Notes under the pieces: generated by a model
What the model was told of the DNA's origin: nothing
What the model saw: only the letters and a program-made list of their open reading frames with translations
The model's database searches: none
NCBI RefSeq assembly: GCF_008271805.1
Contig: NZ_VSRY01000166.1
Span: forward strand, 55,354 to 119,353
Direction of reading: 5' to 3'
From: Streptomyces sp. TRM49041
GTDB taxonomy: Bacteria > Actinomycetota > Actinomycetes > Streptomycetales > Streptomycetaceae
DNA length: 64,000 bases
In this document: positions 27,749-35,911 of the stretch, piece after piece
Position numbering within the stretch: position 1 is the stretch's first letter
How the letters are laid out: each line of letters begins with the position of its first letter
Position numbers and translations under genes: made by a program

Positions 27749-28240
27749 TCAGCCGAGCGGGCTGCTGACCGGCATGCCGCCGAGGAGGCCGCCGCCGAGG
27801 TCGCCGCCCGGCAGGCCGCCCTTGGTGGTGTCGCCCGCGACGCCGGTGGTGGCGCCGGCGGCCTCCCCGACGACGTCGCCGGCGCTCTTCGTGGCTTCAC
27901 CGGCGGCCTTCTGGGCGGCCGGGGTGGCCGTCCTGGTGGTCTTGGCCGCGGTCTTGCCCGCGGTCTTGCCGGCGGCGGGAACGGTCTTCTTGGCGGCCTT
28001 GCCGCCCGTGTTGACGGCCTTGCCGCCCGCGTCGCCCGCCAGGTCGGTCGCGCTCTGCGAGGTGTTGTCGGCCGTGTCGGTGACCGAGCCGGTGTCGACG
28101 GCGCTGAGGCCGCCCGCCAGGTCGGTGTTCTGAGGAAGGTCCACGGCGCTCGCGGAGCCGGCCGCACCGACCACGGAGGCCGCTCCCGCTGCGGTGAGCA
28201 GCGCGGCACTGGCGATCCGGCGGGTCAGGGGGAGGGTCAT
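27749..28240 (-). CDS. Secreted Ala/Gly-rich hypothetical protein
   Basis: 163 residues from the ATG at 28240 (AAGGAG upstream). A signal peptide with cleavage after ASA at about 32-34 is clear. The mature part is made of Ala, Gly, Thr and Lys with stretches such as AAKKTVPAAGKTAGKTAAK and ends in a Gly-rich tail. No enzyme motif is seen. It looks like a small exported, probably disordered, wall-associated protein. Function unknown. Confidence 0.7.
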   Translation of the reverse strand: MTLPLTRRIASAALLTAAGAASVVGAAGSASAVDLPQNTDLAGGLSAVDTGSVTDTADNTSQSATDLAGDAGGKAVNTGGKAAKKTVPAAGKTAGKTAAKTTRTATPAAQKAAGEATKSAGDVVGEAAGATTGVAGDTTKGGLPGGDLGGGLLGGMPVSSPLG

Positions 28241-28619
28241 GATGCTCCTTCGACGGGGAAGAGGTCGTGTGGGCTGTGATGCCTGTCCGACGATCGGACG
28301 CTGTGACAACCGCTCGGAGGCCCGGGAAGGTTGCGGTGGGTCCAGGTAAAGAGTTGGCAATGCGCCGAATGATCCGCTCCCCCCAAATCCGGGCAAACAA
28401 ACGACTTCCCGGAGCCGTGAAGAACCGTCACTCCGCACTTCCCCCTTGGAAAACGCGGAAAGGTGCCGCAGTGGTCGACGCGCCTGGTGACGAGGGGGGT
28501 CGGAAGGGGGGAACCGCCTCGGTCAGGTGAATTCCCGGATGGCTGACCGAATGGTGTACGAGTGCGTCGTGATTACTCTGTGATCAGGGTCGACTACTAT
28601 GCGGTGCCGGTGTGCGCGA
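28241..28619. promoter_or_regulatory. Intergenic region, 379 bases, no gene seen
   Basis: Upstream of the secreted Ala-rich gene. It is relatively AT-rich around 28340-28450 (CAAATCCGGGCAAACAAACGAC, GAAAACGCGG) and must hold that gene's promoter. On the plus strand a TACTAT box at 28595-28600 resembles a -10 but leads into no gene. The frames present are not coding-like. Confidence 0.35.
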
Positions 28620-29681
28620 TTACTCGGCGACCCGGATGACGACTTCCGTCGTACGCGAATCCGCATCGCGGTCGGCCGTACGCCAGCCCTTCTCCGCCTC
28701 CCGTACGCTCCACACCCGGCCTGCGTACGAGACCTCCGCGACCCGCAGGGCGTCCGCCTGCGCCACCGCCCACTGCGCCAGCTCCCAGCCGCGCCGTGAA
28801 CCGCCGTCGGACGCGCCCTCCGGCCCGGCCGGGTCGATCCGCGGGGGCACGGGAACGGAGACGACACCGGCTCCGGCGCCCTCGCCGGAGGTGCCGCCGG
28901 AGGTGCCGCCGGCCGGGCTGCCGCCGGCCGGGCTGCCGCCGGGCGCGGGGCCGTCGGGGGTGCCGCCGCCCTTCCCGTCGTCGATGCCGTCGGTGTCGTC
29001 GACGTTGTCGATGTCATCGCCCCGCGCGCCGAGTACGCCGTCGCCGAACGCCCGCAGCAGCTCACCCCGCACCCGGGCGACGTCCCCGGGCCGCGACCCG
29101 CGCAGCGGCGCGCAGTTCAGCGACGCCTCCGCGCGTCCCGTGAGTGCCGCCGCCAGTAGTGCGGCGTCCGGCTCGTGCTTCGCGTACGCCTGCGGGAAGC
29201 CGCTGCGCTGGACGCGCTGCGCGGCGACGGTCAGCGGCAGCCGCGAGTACCCCGGCACCTCCGCGAGCCGGTCGTAGAAGGCGCCCGCCGAGTACACCGG
29301 GTCCATGATCTGCGCCTCCGTGCCCCATCCCTGGGACGGGCGCTGCTGGAACAGTCCGAGCGAATCCCGGTCGCCGTAGTCGATGTTGCGCAGCGCGGAC
29401 TCCTGCAGGGCGGTCGCCAGCGCGATCGTCACCGCCCGCTCCGGCATGCCCCGCGTGGTGCCCACCGCGGAGATGGTCGCGGCGTTCGCCGCCTGCTCGG
29501 GCGAGAACCGGTACGTGTGGCTGCCGCTGCCCACCGTGCAGTGCGGGGCGCCTCCACCGGTCGTTTCAAACCGAACCACCACATAACCGACAACAGCCAG
29601 CAGAACGGCGACCGACGCCGCGACACGGACACGACGGCCACCACGGCGGGAACGAGACGAGGAGACGGCGGACTCGGACAC
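28620..29681 (-). CDS. Membrane-anchored lysozyme-like hypothetical protein
   Basis: 353 residues from the GTG at 29681. A basic N-terminus leads to one membrane helix (about 20-38). The next 150 residues look like a lytic-transglycosylase-type helical domain, with TALQESALRNIDYGDRDSLG and LFQQRPSQGWGT, a pattern common in actinobacterial proteins of this kind. A Gly/Ser/Pro-rich linker (about 225-290) with PAGGSPAGG and TSGGTSGE repeats follows, then a C-terminal segment of about 55 residues. Cell-wall hydrolysis is an inference from the ES...GLFQ pattern. Confidence 0.65.
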   Translation of the reverse strand: MSESAVSSSRSRRGGRRVRVAASVAVLLAVVGYVVVRFETTGGGAPHCTVGSGSHTYRFSPEQAANAATISAVGTTRGMPERAVTIALATALQESALRNIDYGDRDSLGLFQQRPSQGWGTEAQIMDPVYSAGAFYDRLAEVPGYSRLPLTVAAQRVQRSGFPQAYAKHEPDAALLAAALTGRAEASLNCAPLRGSRPGDVARVRGELLRAFGDGVLGARGDDIDNVDDTDGIDDGKGGGTPDGPAPGGSPAGGSPAGGTSGGTSGEGAGAGVVSVPVPPRIDPAGPEGASDGGSRRGWELAQWAVAQADALRVAEVSYAGRVWSVREAEKGWRTADRDADSRTTEVVIRVAE

Positions 29682-29719
29682 GCGGCCAACCGTACTAGGG
29701 GCCGGGTTAGGCTCGGCAC

Positions 29720-30823
29720 ATGCCCGACTCCATGCCCGAAGCGACCCCATACGCCGCTCTCGACCTCACCCAGGACGGCCCCGCGCTGACCGCCGCGCTG
29801 GTCGACTTCCCGTCCGTCAGCGGCACCGAGAAGCCCCTCGCCGACGCGATCGAGCAGGCTTTGCGGCCACTCCCGCACCTCAGGGTGGACCGGTACGGCA
29901 ACAACGTCGTCGCCCGCACCCAGCTCGGGCGCGCGGAGCGGGTCGTCCTGGCCGGGCACATCGACACGGTCCCGATCGCCGACAACGTCCCCTCACGGCT
30001 GGACGAGAACGGTGTCCTGTGGGGCTGCGGCACCTCCGACATGAAGTCCGGCGTCGCCGTCCAGCTCCGCATCGCGGCAACGGTCCCCGAGCCCAACCGC
30101 GACCTCACCTTCGTCTTCTACGACAACGAGGAAGTCGCCGGACACCTCAACGGCCTGGGCCATGTGGCCACCGCACACCCCGACTGGCTGGCGGGCGACT
30201 TCGCGGTGCTCCTGGAGCCCTCCGACGCGCAGGTCGAGGGCGGCTGCCAGGGCACCCTGCGGGTCCACCTCACGATGAAGGGCGAGCGTGCCCACTCGGC
30301 CCGATCCTGGATGGGCTCCAACGCCGTGCACGCCGCCGCGCCCGTCCTGGCCCGCCTCGCCGCGTACGAGCCGCGCCGCCCCCTCATCGACGGGCTGGAG
30401 TACCACGAGGGCCTCAACGCCGTCGGCATCTCCGGCGGCGTCGCCACCAACGTCATCCCCGACGAGTGCACCGTCGTCGTCAACTTCCGCTACGCCCCCG
30501 ACCGCACCATGGAGGAGGCCGAGGAGTACGTACGGGAGGTCTTCGCCGACTGCGGTGTGGACGAGTTCGTCGTGGACGACCACACGCCCGGAGCCCTCCC
30601 GGGCCTCTCGCATCCGGCGGCCGCCGCCTTCATGGAGGCCGTCGGCGGCATCGCGCAGCCCAAGTTCGGCTGGACGGACGTGTCCCGGTTCAGCGCCCTG
30701 GGCGTGCCCGCCGTCAACTACGGGCCCGGCGACCCGATCTTCGCGCACAAGCGGGACGAGCACGTGGCGGTCGACCGCATCACCCACTGCGAGCGCCGAC
30801 TGTACGACTGGCTCACTGCCTGA
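29720..30823 (+). CDS. dapE: Succinyl-diaminopimelate desuccinylase DapE
   Basis: M20-family zinc amidohydrolase of 367 residues, releasing L,L-diaminopimelate from its succinyl form. Metal-site motifs are GHIDTVP, CGTSDMKSG and YDNEEVAG, with the dimerisation insert in the middle and the C-terminal ligand His in GPGDPIFAHKRDEH. Its start is divergent from the lysozyme-like gene. With DapC it covers two adjacent steps of the succinylase branch. Confidence 0.93.
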   Translation: MPDSMPEATPYAALDLTQDGPALTAALVDFPSVSGTEKPLADAIEQALRPLPHLRVDRYGNNVVARTQLGRAERVVLAGHIDTVPIADNVPSRLDENGVLWGCGTSDMKSGVAVQLRIAATVPEPNRDLTFVFYDNEEVAGHLNGLGHVATAHPDWLAGDFAVLLEPSDAQVEGGCQGTLRVHLTMKGERAHSARSWMGSNAVHAAAPVLARLAAYEPRRPLIDGLEYHEGLNAVGISGGVATNVIPDECTVVVNFRYAPDRTMEEAEEYVREVFADCGVDEFVVDDHTPGALPGLSHPAAAAFMEAVGGIAQPKFGWTDVSRFSALGVPAVNYGPGDPIFAHKRDEHVAVDRITHCERRLYDWLTA

Positions 30824-30902
30824 CCACCGTAATTTAGCCACTCTTCACATTTTCCGCCCTACGCTGACCCCAGCAAACGATGTTCAGCGGAGGGAGCACA
30901 CC

Positions 30903-31658
30903 ATGGGGAACCCCGAGGCCGAGGGGCTGCGTGCACTGGCGGAGCAGCGGCTGGGGCCGGTGCTCCGCCGCAGGGAGCAGGTCCAGCCCGGCACCGCCGA
31001 TCAGCGGCTCCTGGACACGGCCGGCGACTCCGACTGGGTCCACACCGACCCGTGGCGGGTCATGCGCATCCAGTCGGAGTTCGTCGAAGGCTTCGGCGCG
31101 CTCGCCGAACTGCCCAGTGCGATCAGCGTCTTCGGCTCGGCCCGCACCGCGGCCGGCACACCCGAGTACGAGGCGGGCGTGCGGCTCGGCAAGGCCCTTG
31201 TCGAGGCCGGCTTCGCGGTCATCACGGGCGGCGGTCCGGGCGCGATGGAGGCGGCGAACAAGGGTGCCAGGGAGGCCAAGGGCGTCTCGGTCGGCCTGGG
31301 CATCGAGCTCCCCTTCGAGCAGGGCCTGAACCCGCACGTCGACATCGGCGTCAACTTCCGCTACTTCTTCGTACGGAAGACGATGTTCGTGAAGTACGCC
31401 CAGGGCTTCGTGGTCCTCCCGGGCGGCCTCGGCACCCTCGACGAACTCTTCGAGGCCCTGACCCTCGTCCAGACCCGCAAGGTCACCCGCTTCCCGATCG
31501 TCCTCTTCGGCACCGAGTACTGGAGCGGCCTGGTCGGCTGGCTCCGCGAAACGGTCATCGCCCAGGGCAAGGCAGCCGAACGCGACCTGATGCTGTTCCA
31601 CGTGACGGACGACGTCGACGAGGCGGTCGCGCTGGTGAGCAAGGAGGCGGGCCGCTGA
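30903..31658 (+). CDS. LOG family protein (Rossmann fold nucleotide hydrolase-like)
   Basis: 251 residues from the ATG at 30903 (GGAGGG at 30889). The motif PGGLGTLDELFEALT at about 176-190 and GGGPGAMEAANKGA at about 108-121 define the LOG/TIGR00730 group, once called lysine decarboxylases and now known as cytokinin-riboside monophosphate phosphoribohydrolases. M. tuberculosis Rv1205 is the equivalent by position. The physiological substrate in Streptomyces is not known. Confidence 0.88.
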   Translation: MGNPEAEGLRALAEQRLGPVLRRREQVQPGTADQRLLDTAGDSDWVHTDPWRVMRIQSEFVEGFGALAELPSAISVFGSARTAAGTPEYEAGVRLGKALVEAGFAVITGGGPGAMEAANKGAREAKGVSVGLGIELPFEQGLNPHVDIGVNFRYFFVRKTMFVKYAQGFVVLPGGLGTLDELFEALTLVQTRKVTRFPIVLFGTEYWSGLVGWLRETVIAQGKAAERDLMLFHVTDDVDEAVALVSKEAGR

Positions 31659-31676
31659 GGCGTGTCCGGTCGCCTT

Positions 31677-31725
31677 CCCGTCGTGCCACCCGTTCCGCGA
31701 GGAAGGTACGGGCGGGCACGACGGG
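31677..31725. terminator. Inverted repeat between LOG gene and folP2
   Basis: CCCGTCGTGCC (31677-31687) with GGCACGACGGG (31715-31725) and a 27-nt loop, between two convergent genes. Confidence 0.5.
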
Positions 31726-31748
31726 ACCACCGGCGGACAGTCGCCGCC

Positions 31749-32609
31749 CTACACCAGCCCCCGACGGGCGACGGCGGGCTCCCGGTGCCCCGCGATCGCG
31801 GAGACCATGTCCAGCACCTGCCGCGTCTCGGCGACCTCGTGCACCCGGTACACCCGCGCCCCCAGCCAGGCCGACACAGCGGTGGTGGCCAGGGTCCCGA
31901 TCACCCGCTCCTTCACCGGCCGGTCAAGCGTCTCGCCCACGAAGTCCTTGTTGGAGAGCGACACCAGCACCGGCCACCCCGTCTCCACCATCTCCCCGAG
32001 CCGCCGGGTCGCTTCCAGCGAGTGCCGCGTGTTCTTCCCGAAGTCATGCCCCGGGTCGATCAGTACGGACTCACGCGGCACCCCCAGCGCCACCGCCCGC
32101 TCGGCCAGCCCCACCGTCACGCGCAGGATGTCCGCCATCACGTCCTCGTACGTGACCCGGTGCGGCCGGGTACGCGGCTCCGCGCCGCCCGCGTGCGTGC
32201 ACACCAGACCCGCGCCGAACCGCGCGGCGACCTCCGCCAGCTTCGGGTCGACGCCACCCCAGGCGTCGTTCAGCAGATCGGCACCGGCCTCGCACACGGC
32301 CTCGCCGACCTCGTGCCGCCAGGTGTCGACACTGATGACCACGTCGGGGAAGCACCGCCGCACCTCGGCGACGAACCCGACCGTCCGCCGCGCCTCCTCC
32401 TCGGCGGTCACCTCTTCCCCGGGCCCGGCCTTCACCCCGCCGATGTCGATGATCGCCGCGCCCTCGGCCACGGCCTGCTCGACCCGGGCGAGCGCGGGCT
32501 CGTCGCGGAACGTGGCGCCCTGGTCGTAGAAGGAGTCCGGGGTCCGGTTCACGATCGCCATGATCACCGGCTCTCGCGCGTCGAATTCGCGTCGTCCCAG
32601 GCGCAGCAT
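31749..32609 (-). CDS. folP2: Dihydropteroate synthase homologue, FolP2 type
   Basis: 286 residues, ATG at 32609 with GAGGAGGAC upstream. The pterin-site framework is kept: IMAIVNRTPDSFYDQ, DIGGVKAGPG, SVDTWRHEV, LLNDAWG, DPGHDFGKN and VSLSNKDFVG. However the loop that reads GGESTRPG in true DHPS, which binds p-aminobenzoate, here reads GGVKAGPG. The same kind of change is known for the M. tuberculosis Rv1207 (FolP2) group, which does not replace FolP1. It is therefore probably not the folate-pathway enzyme. Its neighbours match the Rv1205-Rv1210 order. Confidence 0.82.
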   Translation of the reverse strand: MLRLGRREFDAREPVIMAIVNRTPDSFYDQGATFRDEPALARVEQAVAEGAAIIDIGGVKAGPGEEVTAEEEARRTVGFVAEVRRCFPDVVISVDTWRHEVGEAVCEAGADLLNDAWGGVDPKLAEVAARFGAGLVCTHAGGAEPRTRPHRVTYEDVMADILRVTVGLAERAVALGVPRESVLIDPGHDFGKNTRHSLEATRRLGEMVETGWPVLVSLSNKDFVGETLDRPVKERVIGTLATTAVSAWLGARVYRVHEVAETRQVLDMVSAIAGHREPAVARRGLV

Positions 32610-32722
32610 CCCGTAAGTCCTCCTCGCATGACGTCCCTGCGACCCTAACCGCAGCGACCTCATGGCACGATCGGCACCGGACGTTCTACGCTCCATGTTT
32701 CCGGTCCCGGGAGAGGCGCACT

Positions 32723-33091
32723 GTGTTCTGGTTCTTGGCTGTAGCGATGGTCGTCGTGGTGGCCGCGGTGACCCTCGCGGTGGTCGGCGGCGGTGAGAAC
32801 GAGGTGCTGCCCGAGGTGGCGCCGGAGCACGTGGTGGACCCGCTGCCGGAGACCCGGCCAGTCAGCCGCGCCGACATCGAGGCGCTGCGGCTGCCGATGG
32901 CGCCCCGCGGCTACCGGATGCTGGACGTCGACGAGGTGCTGGACCGGCTGGCGGCCGAGCTCGCCGAGCGGGACGCGCGGATCGCGGAGCTGGAGTCAGC
33001 GCTCGCGGGCGCGCAGGCCACGGCGGTGGGCGGACAGGACATGTTCGAGAAGCGGCCGCAGGCGCCGCACGACGAGGACCAGGACCGATGA
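32723..33091 (+). CDS. DivIVA-domain membrane protein
   Basis: 122 residues from a GTG. One N-terminal membrane helix (about 2-20) is followed by an acidic linker and a DivIVA-like element (ADIEALRLPMAPRGYRMLDV at about 53-72) leading into a coiled coil (EVLDRLAAELAERDARIAEL). Such proteins may sense or bind curved membrane or other DivIVA proteins. It matches Rv1209 in position. Its stop overlaps the next start by four bases. Confidence 0.8.
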   Translation: MFWFLAVAMVVVVAAVTLAVVGGGENEVLPEVAPEHVVDPLPETRPVSRADIEALRLPMAPRGYRMLDVDEVLDRLAAELAERDARIAELESALAGAQATAVGGQDMFEKRPQAPHDEDQDR

Positions 33092-33666
33092 CCAGGGGAG
33101 CCGTACCCGGCCCTGACGGCGGACTCCGCTGCCCCTGGGGCGTGTCGACGCCGGACTACCTGCCGTACCACGACGGGGAGTGGGGCCGGGCCGTCCACGG
33201 CGACGACGCGCTCTTCGAACGGCTCTCGCTGGAGGCGTTCCAGTCGGGCCTGTCCTGGATCACGATCCTGCGCCGCAGGGAGGGGTTCCGGCGGGCGTTC
33301 GACGACTTCAGGATCGCGGCGGTCGCCGAGTACACGGACGTCGACCGGGAGCGGCTCCTCGCCGACGAGACGATCATCCGCAACCGCGCGAAGGTGGACG
33401 CGACGCTTTCCAACGCGCGCGTGCTGGCCGATTGGGCGCCGGGCGAGCTGGACGCGCTGATCTGGTCCCACGCCCCCGACCCGGCGACCCGCCCGGCCCC
33501 GCGCACCCTCGCGGACGTCCCGGCGGTCACGCCCGAGTCGACCGCCCTGGCGAAGACCCTGAAGAAGCAGGGCATCCGCTTCGTGGGCCCCACCACGGCC
33601 TACGCCCTGATGCAGGCATGCGGCCTGGTCGACGACCATCTGACGGACTGCGTGTCGCGCGGCTGA
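33088..33666 (+). CDS. tag: DNA-3-methyladenine glycosylase I
   Basis: 192-residue base-excision repair enzyme of the Tag family, removing N3-methyladenine. The zinc-snap ligands are present: Cys in LRCPWG and His in YHDGEW near the N-terminus, and His/Cys in DDHLTDC at the C-terminus. The aromatic recognition region LSLEAFQSGLSWITIL is intact. It is translationally coupled to the DivIVA-like gene. Confidence 0.93.
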   Translation: MTRGAVPGPDGGLRCPWGVSTPDYLPYHDGEWGRAVHGDDALFERLSLEAFQSGLSWITILRRREGFRRAFDDFRIAAVAEYTDVDRERLLADETIIRNRAKVDATLSNARVLADWAPGELDALIWSHAPDPATRPAPRTLADVPAVTPESTALAKTLKKQGIRFVGPTTAYALMQACGLVDDHLTDCVSRG

Positions 33667-33729
33667 CCGGGGCGGCGTCCGTAGTGGGCACCCACCGGCG
33701 CCCAGCCGCCGGACCCACCCACCGGGCCG

Positions 33730-34512
33730 CTAGCGCCCCACGTACCGCGGCTTCTCCTTCGCGAGGAACGCCTCCACCGCGATCCGATGGTCCTCCGACG
33801 CCCCCGCACGCGACTGAAGCTCGTCCTCCTTCTCCAGTGCGTCCGCCAGTGTGTGCCCGGCCCCGTACGCCATGGACTCCTTGAGCGCCGCGTACGCGAC
33901 CGTCGGCCCGGCGGCCAGGGTGCGGGCCACCGCTGTCGCCTCCGCGGCCAGCTCCGCGGCGGGGACGAGCTTGTTGACCAGGCCCAGGTCGTACGCCTCC
34001 CGCGCGGACAGGGAGCGCGGGAACAGCAGGAGGTCCGCCGCGCGGCTCGGCCCGATCAGACGGGGCAGCGTCCAGGACATGCCCGAGTCGGCGGTGAGCG
34101 CCACCCCGGCGAACGCGGTGTTGAACGACGCGGTGTCCGCGACGACCCGGTAGTCCGCCGCCAGGGCGAACCCGAAGCCCGCGCCCGCCGCGACACCGTT
34201 CACCCCGGCCACGACCGGCTTGGCCATGCCGGTGATCGCCCGCACGATCGGGTTGTAGTGCTCCCGGACCGTGCGCATGGCGTCGTCCCCGGTCAGCGAC
34301 TGCACATGCTCCTTGAGGTCCTGCCCCACGCAGAACGCCCGCCCGGTGGCGGTCAGCAGGACGGCGCGTACGGCGGAGTCCGCGCCCGCCGCCCACAGCG
34401 CGTCCCGCAGTGCCACCTTCGCTTCGATGTTCATCGCGTTCATCGCGTCGGGCCGGTTGATCGTGACGGTCGCGAGCCCGTCGCTCACCTCGTACAGCAC
34501 GGTGTCGGCCAT
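33730..34512 (-). CDS. Enoyl-CoA hydratase/isomerase family protein
   Basis: 260 residues from the ATG at 34512 (AGGGGAC upstream). It is a crotonase-fold protein with the CoA/oxyanion segment FCVGQDLKEH and GVAAGAGFGFALAADYR. In the second catalytic region the sequence is GVALTADSGMSWTLPRLIG. An Asp where hydratases have Glu is the pattern of PaaG-type isomerases, so ring-oxepin isomerisation or double-bond isomerisation fits better than hydration. No other phenylacetate genes are nearby. Confidence 0.8.
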   Translation of the reverse strand: MADTVLYEVSDGLATVTINRPDAMNAMNIEAKVALRDALWAAGADSAVRAVLLTATGRAFCVGQDLKEHVQSLTGDDAMRTVREHYNPIVRAITGMAKPVVAGVNGVAAGAGFGFALAADYRVVADTASFNTAFAGVALTADSGMSWTLPRLIGPSRAADLLLFPRSLSAREAYDLGLVNKLVPAAELAAEATAVARTLAAGPTVAYAALKESMAYGAGHTLADALEKEDELQSRAGASEDHRIAVEAFLAKEKPRYVGR

Positions 34513-34701
34513 GGCAGGTCCCCTTTGCGGCTCCGGCGGTCGTGTTCCGCCCAGCATGACGTAGATCATCGGGGTCCGGTGTGTGACCTGCGTCAAACAA
34601 TTTCCGACCCCGGCGGGGGCGGCGACGGCGAAGTATCGCAGGCGGATCGCCGAATTGGGGGGTTTTGCGTGAGGGCGTTGTGCAAGTGATGCGGCCCGAT
34701 G

Positions 34702-34732
34702 TTGGTCATCGGGTGTCGCCATGCGGGATAAT
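34702..34732 (+). promoter_or_regulatory. Candidate promoter for the DUF3117 gene
   Basis: TTGGTC at 34702-34707 and GATAAT at 34727-34732, spacer 19 bases (18 if read as TGGTCA). It lies about 90 bases upstream of the start at 34822, in a 309-base gap that otherwise shows no gene. Confidence 0.4.
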
Positions 34733-34821
34733 GACCTGGAAGCAATGTGTTCGACGCCGGTTCGTGCCCTTCCATGGGGCCATCGGCTGACGATGAGCTG
34801 GTTTCAGGAAGGGGAACGAGC

Positions 34822-34989
34822 ATGGCGGCCATGAAGCCGCGGACGGGCGACGGCCCGCTCGAGGTGACCAAGGAGGGGCGCGGCATCGTCATGCGCGTTC
34901 CGCTCGAAGGCGGCGGTCGGCTTGTCGTCGAGCTGACCCCGGACGAGGCCGTAGCCCTCGGCGAGGAGCTGAAGAAGGTCACGAGCTGA
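34822..34989 (+). CDS. DUF3117 protein, 55 aa
   Basis: Small cytoplasmic protein with start ATG 34822 and GGAAGGGG upstream. Longer in-frame starts back to 34747 are not needed. MAAMKPRTGDGPLEVTKEGR followed by a short beta-rich body and a C-terminal helix (PDEAVALGEELKKV) is the highly conserved DUF3117 pattern, represented by M. tuberculosis Rv1211. Function unknown. Confidence 0.85.
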   Translation: MAAMKPRTGDGPLEVTKEGRGIVMRVPLEGGGRLVVELTPDEAVALGEELKKVTS

Positions 34990-35010
34990 CGCTTACGCCC
35001 CACGTTTTTC

Positions 35011-35052
35011 CGATCGCCCCGGCCGGTGCCCCGCACCGCGCCGGGGCGATCG
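35011..35052. terminator. Terminator between DUF3117 gene and methyltransferase
   Basis: Perfect 13-bp stem CGATCGCCCCGGC (35011-35023) with GCCGGGGCGATCG (35040-35052), between convergent genes. A run of five T precedes the left arm. Confidence 0.7.
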
Positions 35053-35102
35053 CGTGTCCAGGCCCGGAGCAGCCGCCGGATCGGCGGCGGAGGCGCAGCC
35101 GG

Positions 35103-35738
35103 TCAGCCGCGGCGTACGGCGCAGAGCAGCCCGTCGCCGACCGGCAGCAGCGACGGCAGCAGCTCGCCGCTCTCCCGTACCGTACGGAGCAGCTCGCGCA
35201 GGGTCAGGACCTCGGCGGGCTGGGCGCCCGAGTCGACCGTACGGCCGTCCGCGAAGACCCCCTCGAAGCACACCAGGCCCCCGGGGCGCAGCAGACGCAA
35301 CGATTCAGCGAGGTACTCGGGGTACTCGGTGCGGTCGCCGTCGCAGAAGACCAGGTCGTAGCCGCCGTCGGCGAGCCTCGGCAGGACGTCCAGGGCCCGC
35401 CCCGGGATGAACCGCGCCCGGTTGCCGGCGAAGCCGGCCGCGCGGAACGCCTGCCGGGCGAACTGCTGGCGCTCCGGCTCCGGGTCCACCGTGGTCAGCA
35501 CCCCGTCCGGCCGCATGCCCAGCAGCAGGTAGATGCCGGAGACGCCCGTCCCGGTGCCGATCTCCGCCACCGCCTTGGCGTCCGCCGCGGCAGCGAGCAG
35601 CCGCAGCGCGGCGCCGGTGCCCGGGGACACCGAGGGCAGCCCTGCCTCCCGGGCACGGTCGCGGGCCCAGCGCAGTGCTTCGTCCTCGGCGACAAAGGCG
35701 TCGGCGAACGCCAAGCTCGTCTGCCGGTTGGCGGTAAT
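35103..35738 (-). CDS. SAM-dependent O-methyltransferase
   Basis: About 211 residues. The class I fold is clear: AVAEIGTGTGVSGIYLL (SAM loop), TTVDPEPERQQFARQAF, DVLPRLADGGYDLVFCDGDR and LRPGGLVCFEGVFADG. It fits the cation-dependent CCoAOMT/Rv1220c group. The start is uncertain. The conserved part begins ITANRQTS, where the codon is ATT with AGGAGAGG seven bases upstream; the first in-frame ATG lies at 35873, inside the divergent sigE leader. I give the ATT start, but a longer protein is possible. It is divergent from sigE, as in M. tuberculosis. Confidence 0.8.
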   Translation of the reverse strand: MTANRQTSLAFADAFVAEDEALRWARDRAREAGLPSVSPGTGAALRLLAAAADAKAVAEIGTGTGVSGIYLLLGMRPDGVLTTVDPEPERQQFARQAFRAAGFAGNRARFIPGRALDVLPRLADGGYDLVFCDGDRTEYPEYLAESLRLLRPGGLVCFEGVFADGRTVDSGAQPAEVLTLRELLRTVRESGELLPSLLPVGDGLLCAVRRG

Positions 35739-35911
35739 GACCCTCTCCTGTTCCCGTAGTTGGCAACGGTGACTGTAGCCGCTCGCGGTCGGGAACCCGC
35801 AGATGGGACCGCGCGTTGGGAAGGGGTGAGGGCGACTACGTGGATCAAGACCCGAAGTCGGTCCCAAATTCACGTAAAGATTCTTATCCGGAGCTAACGG
35901 GCGAGGTGGCT

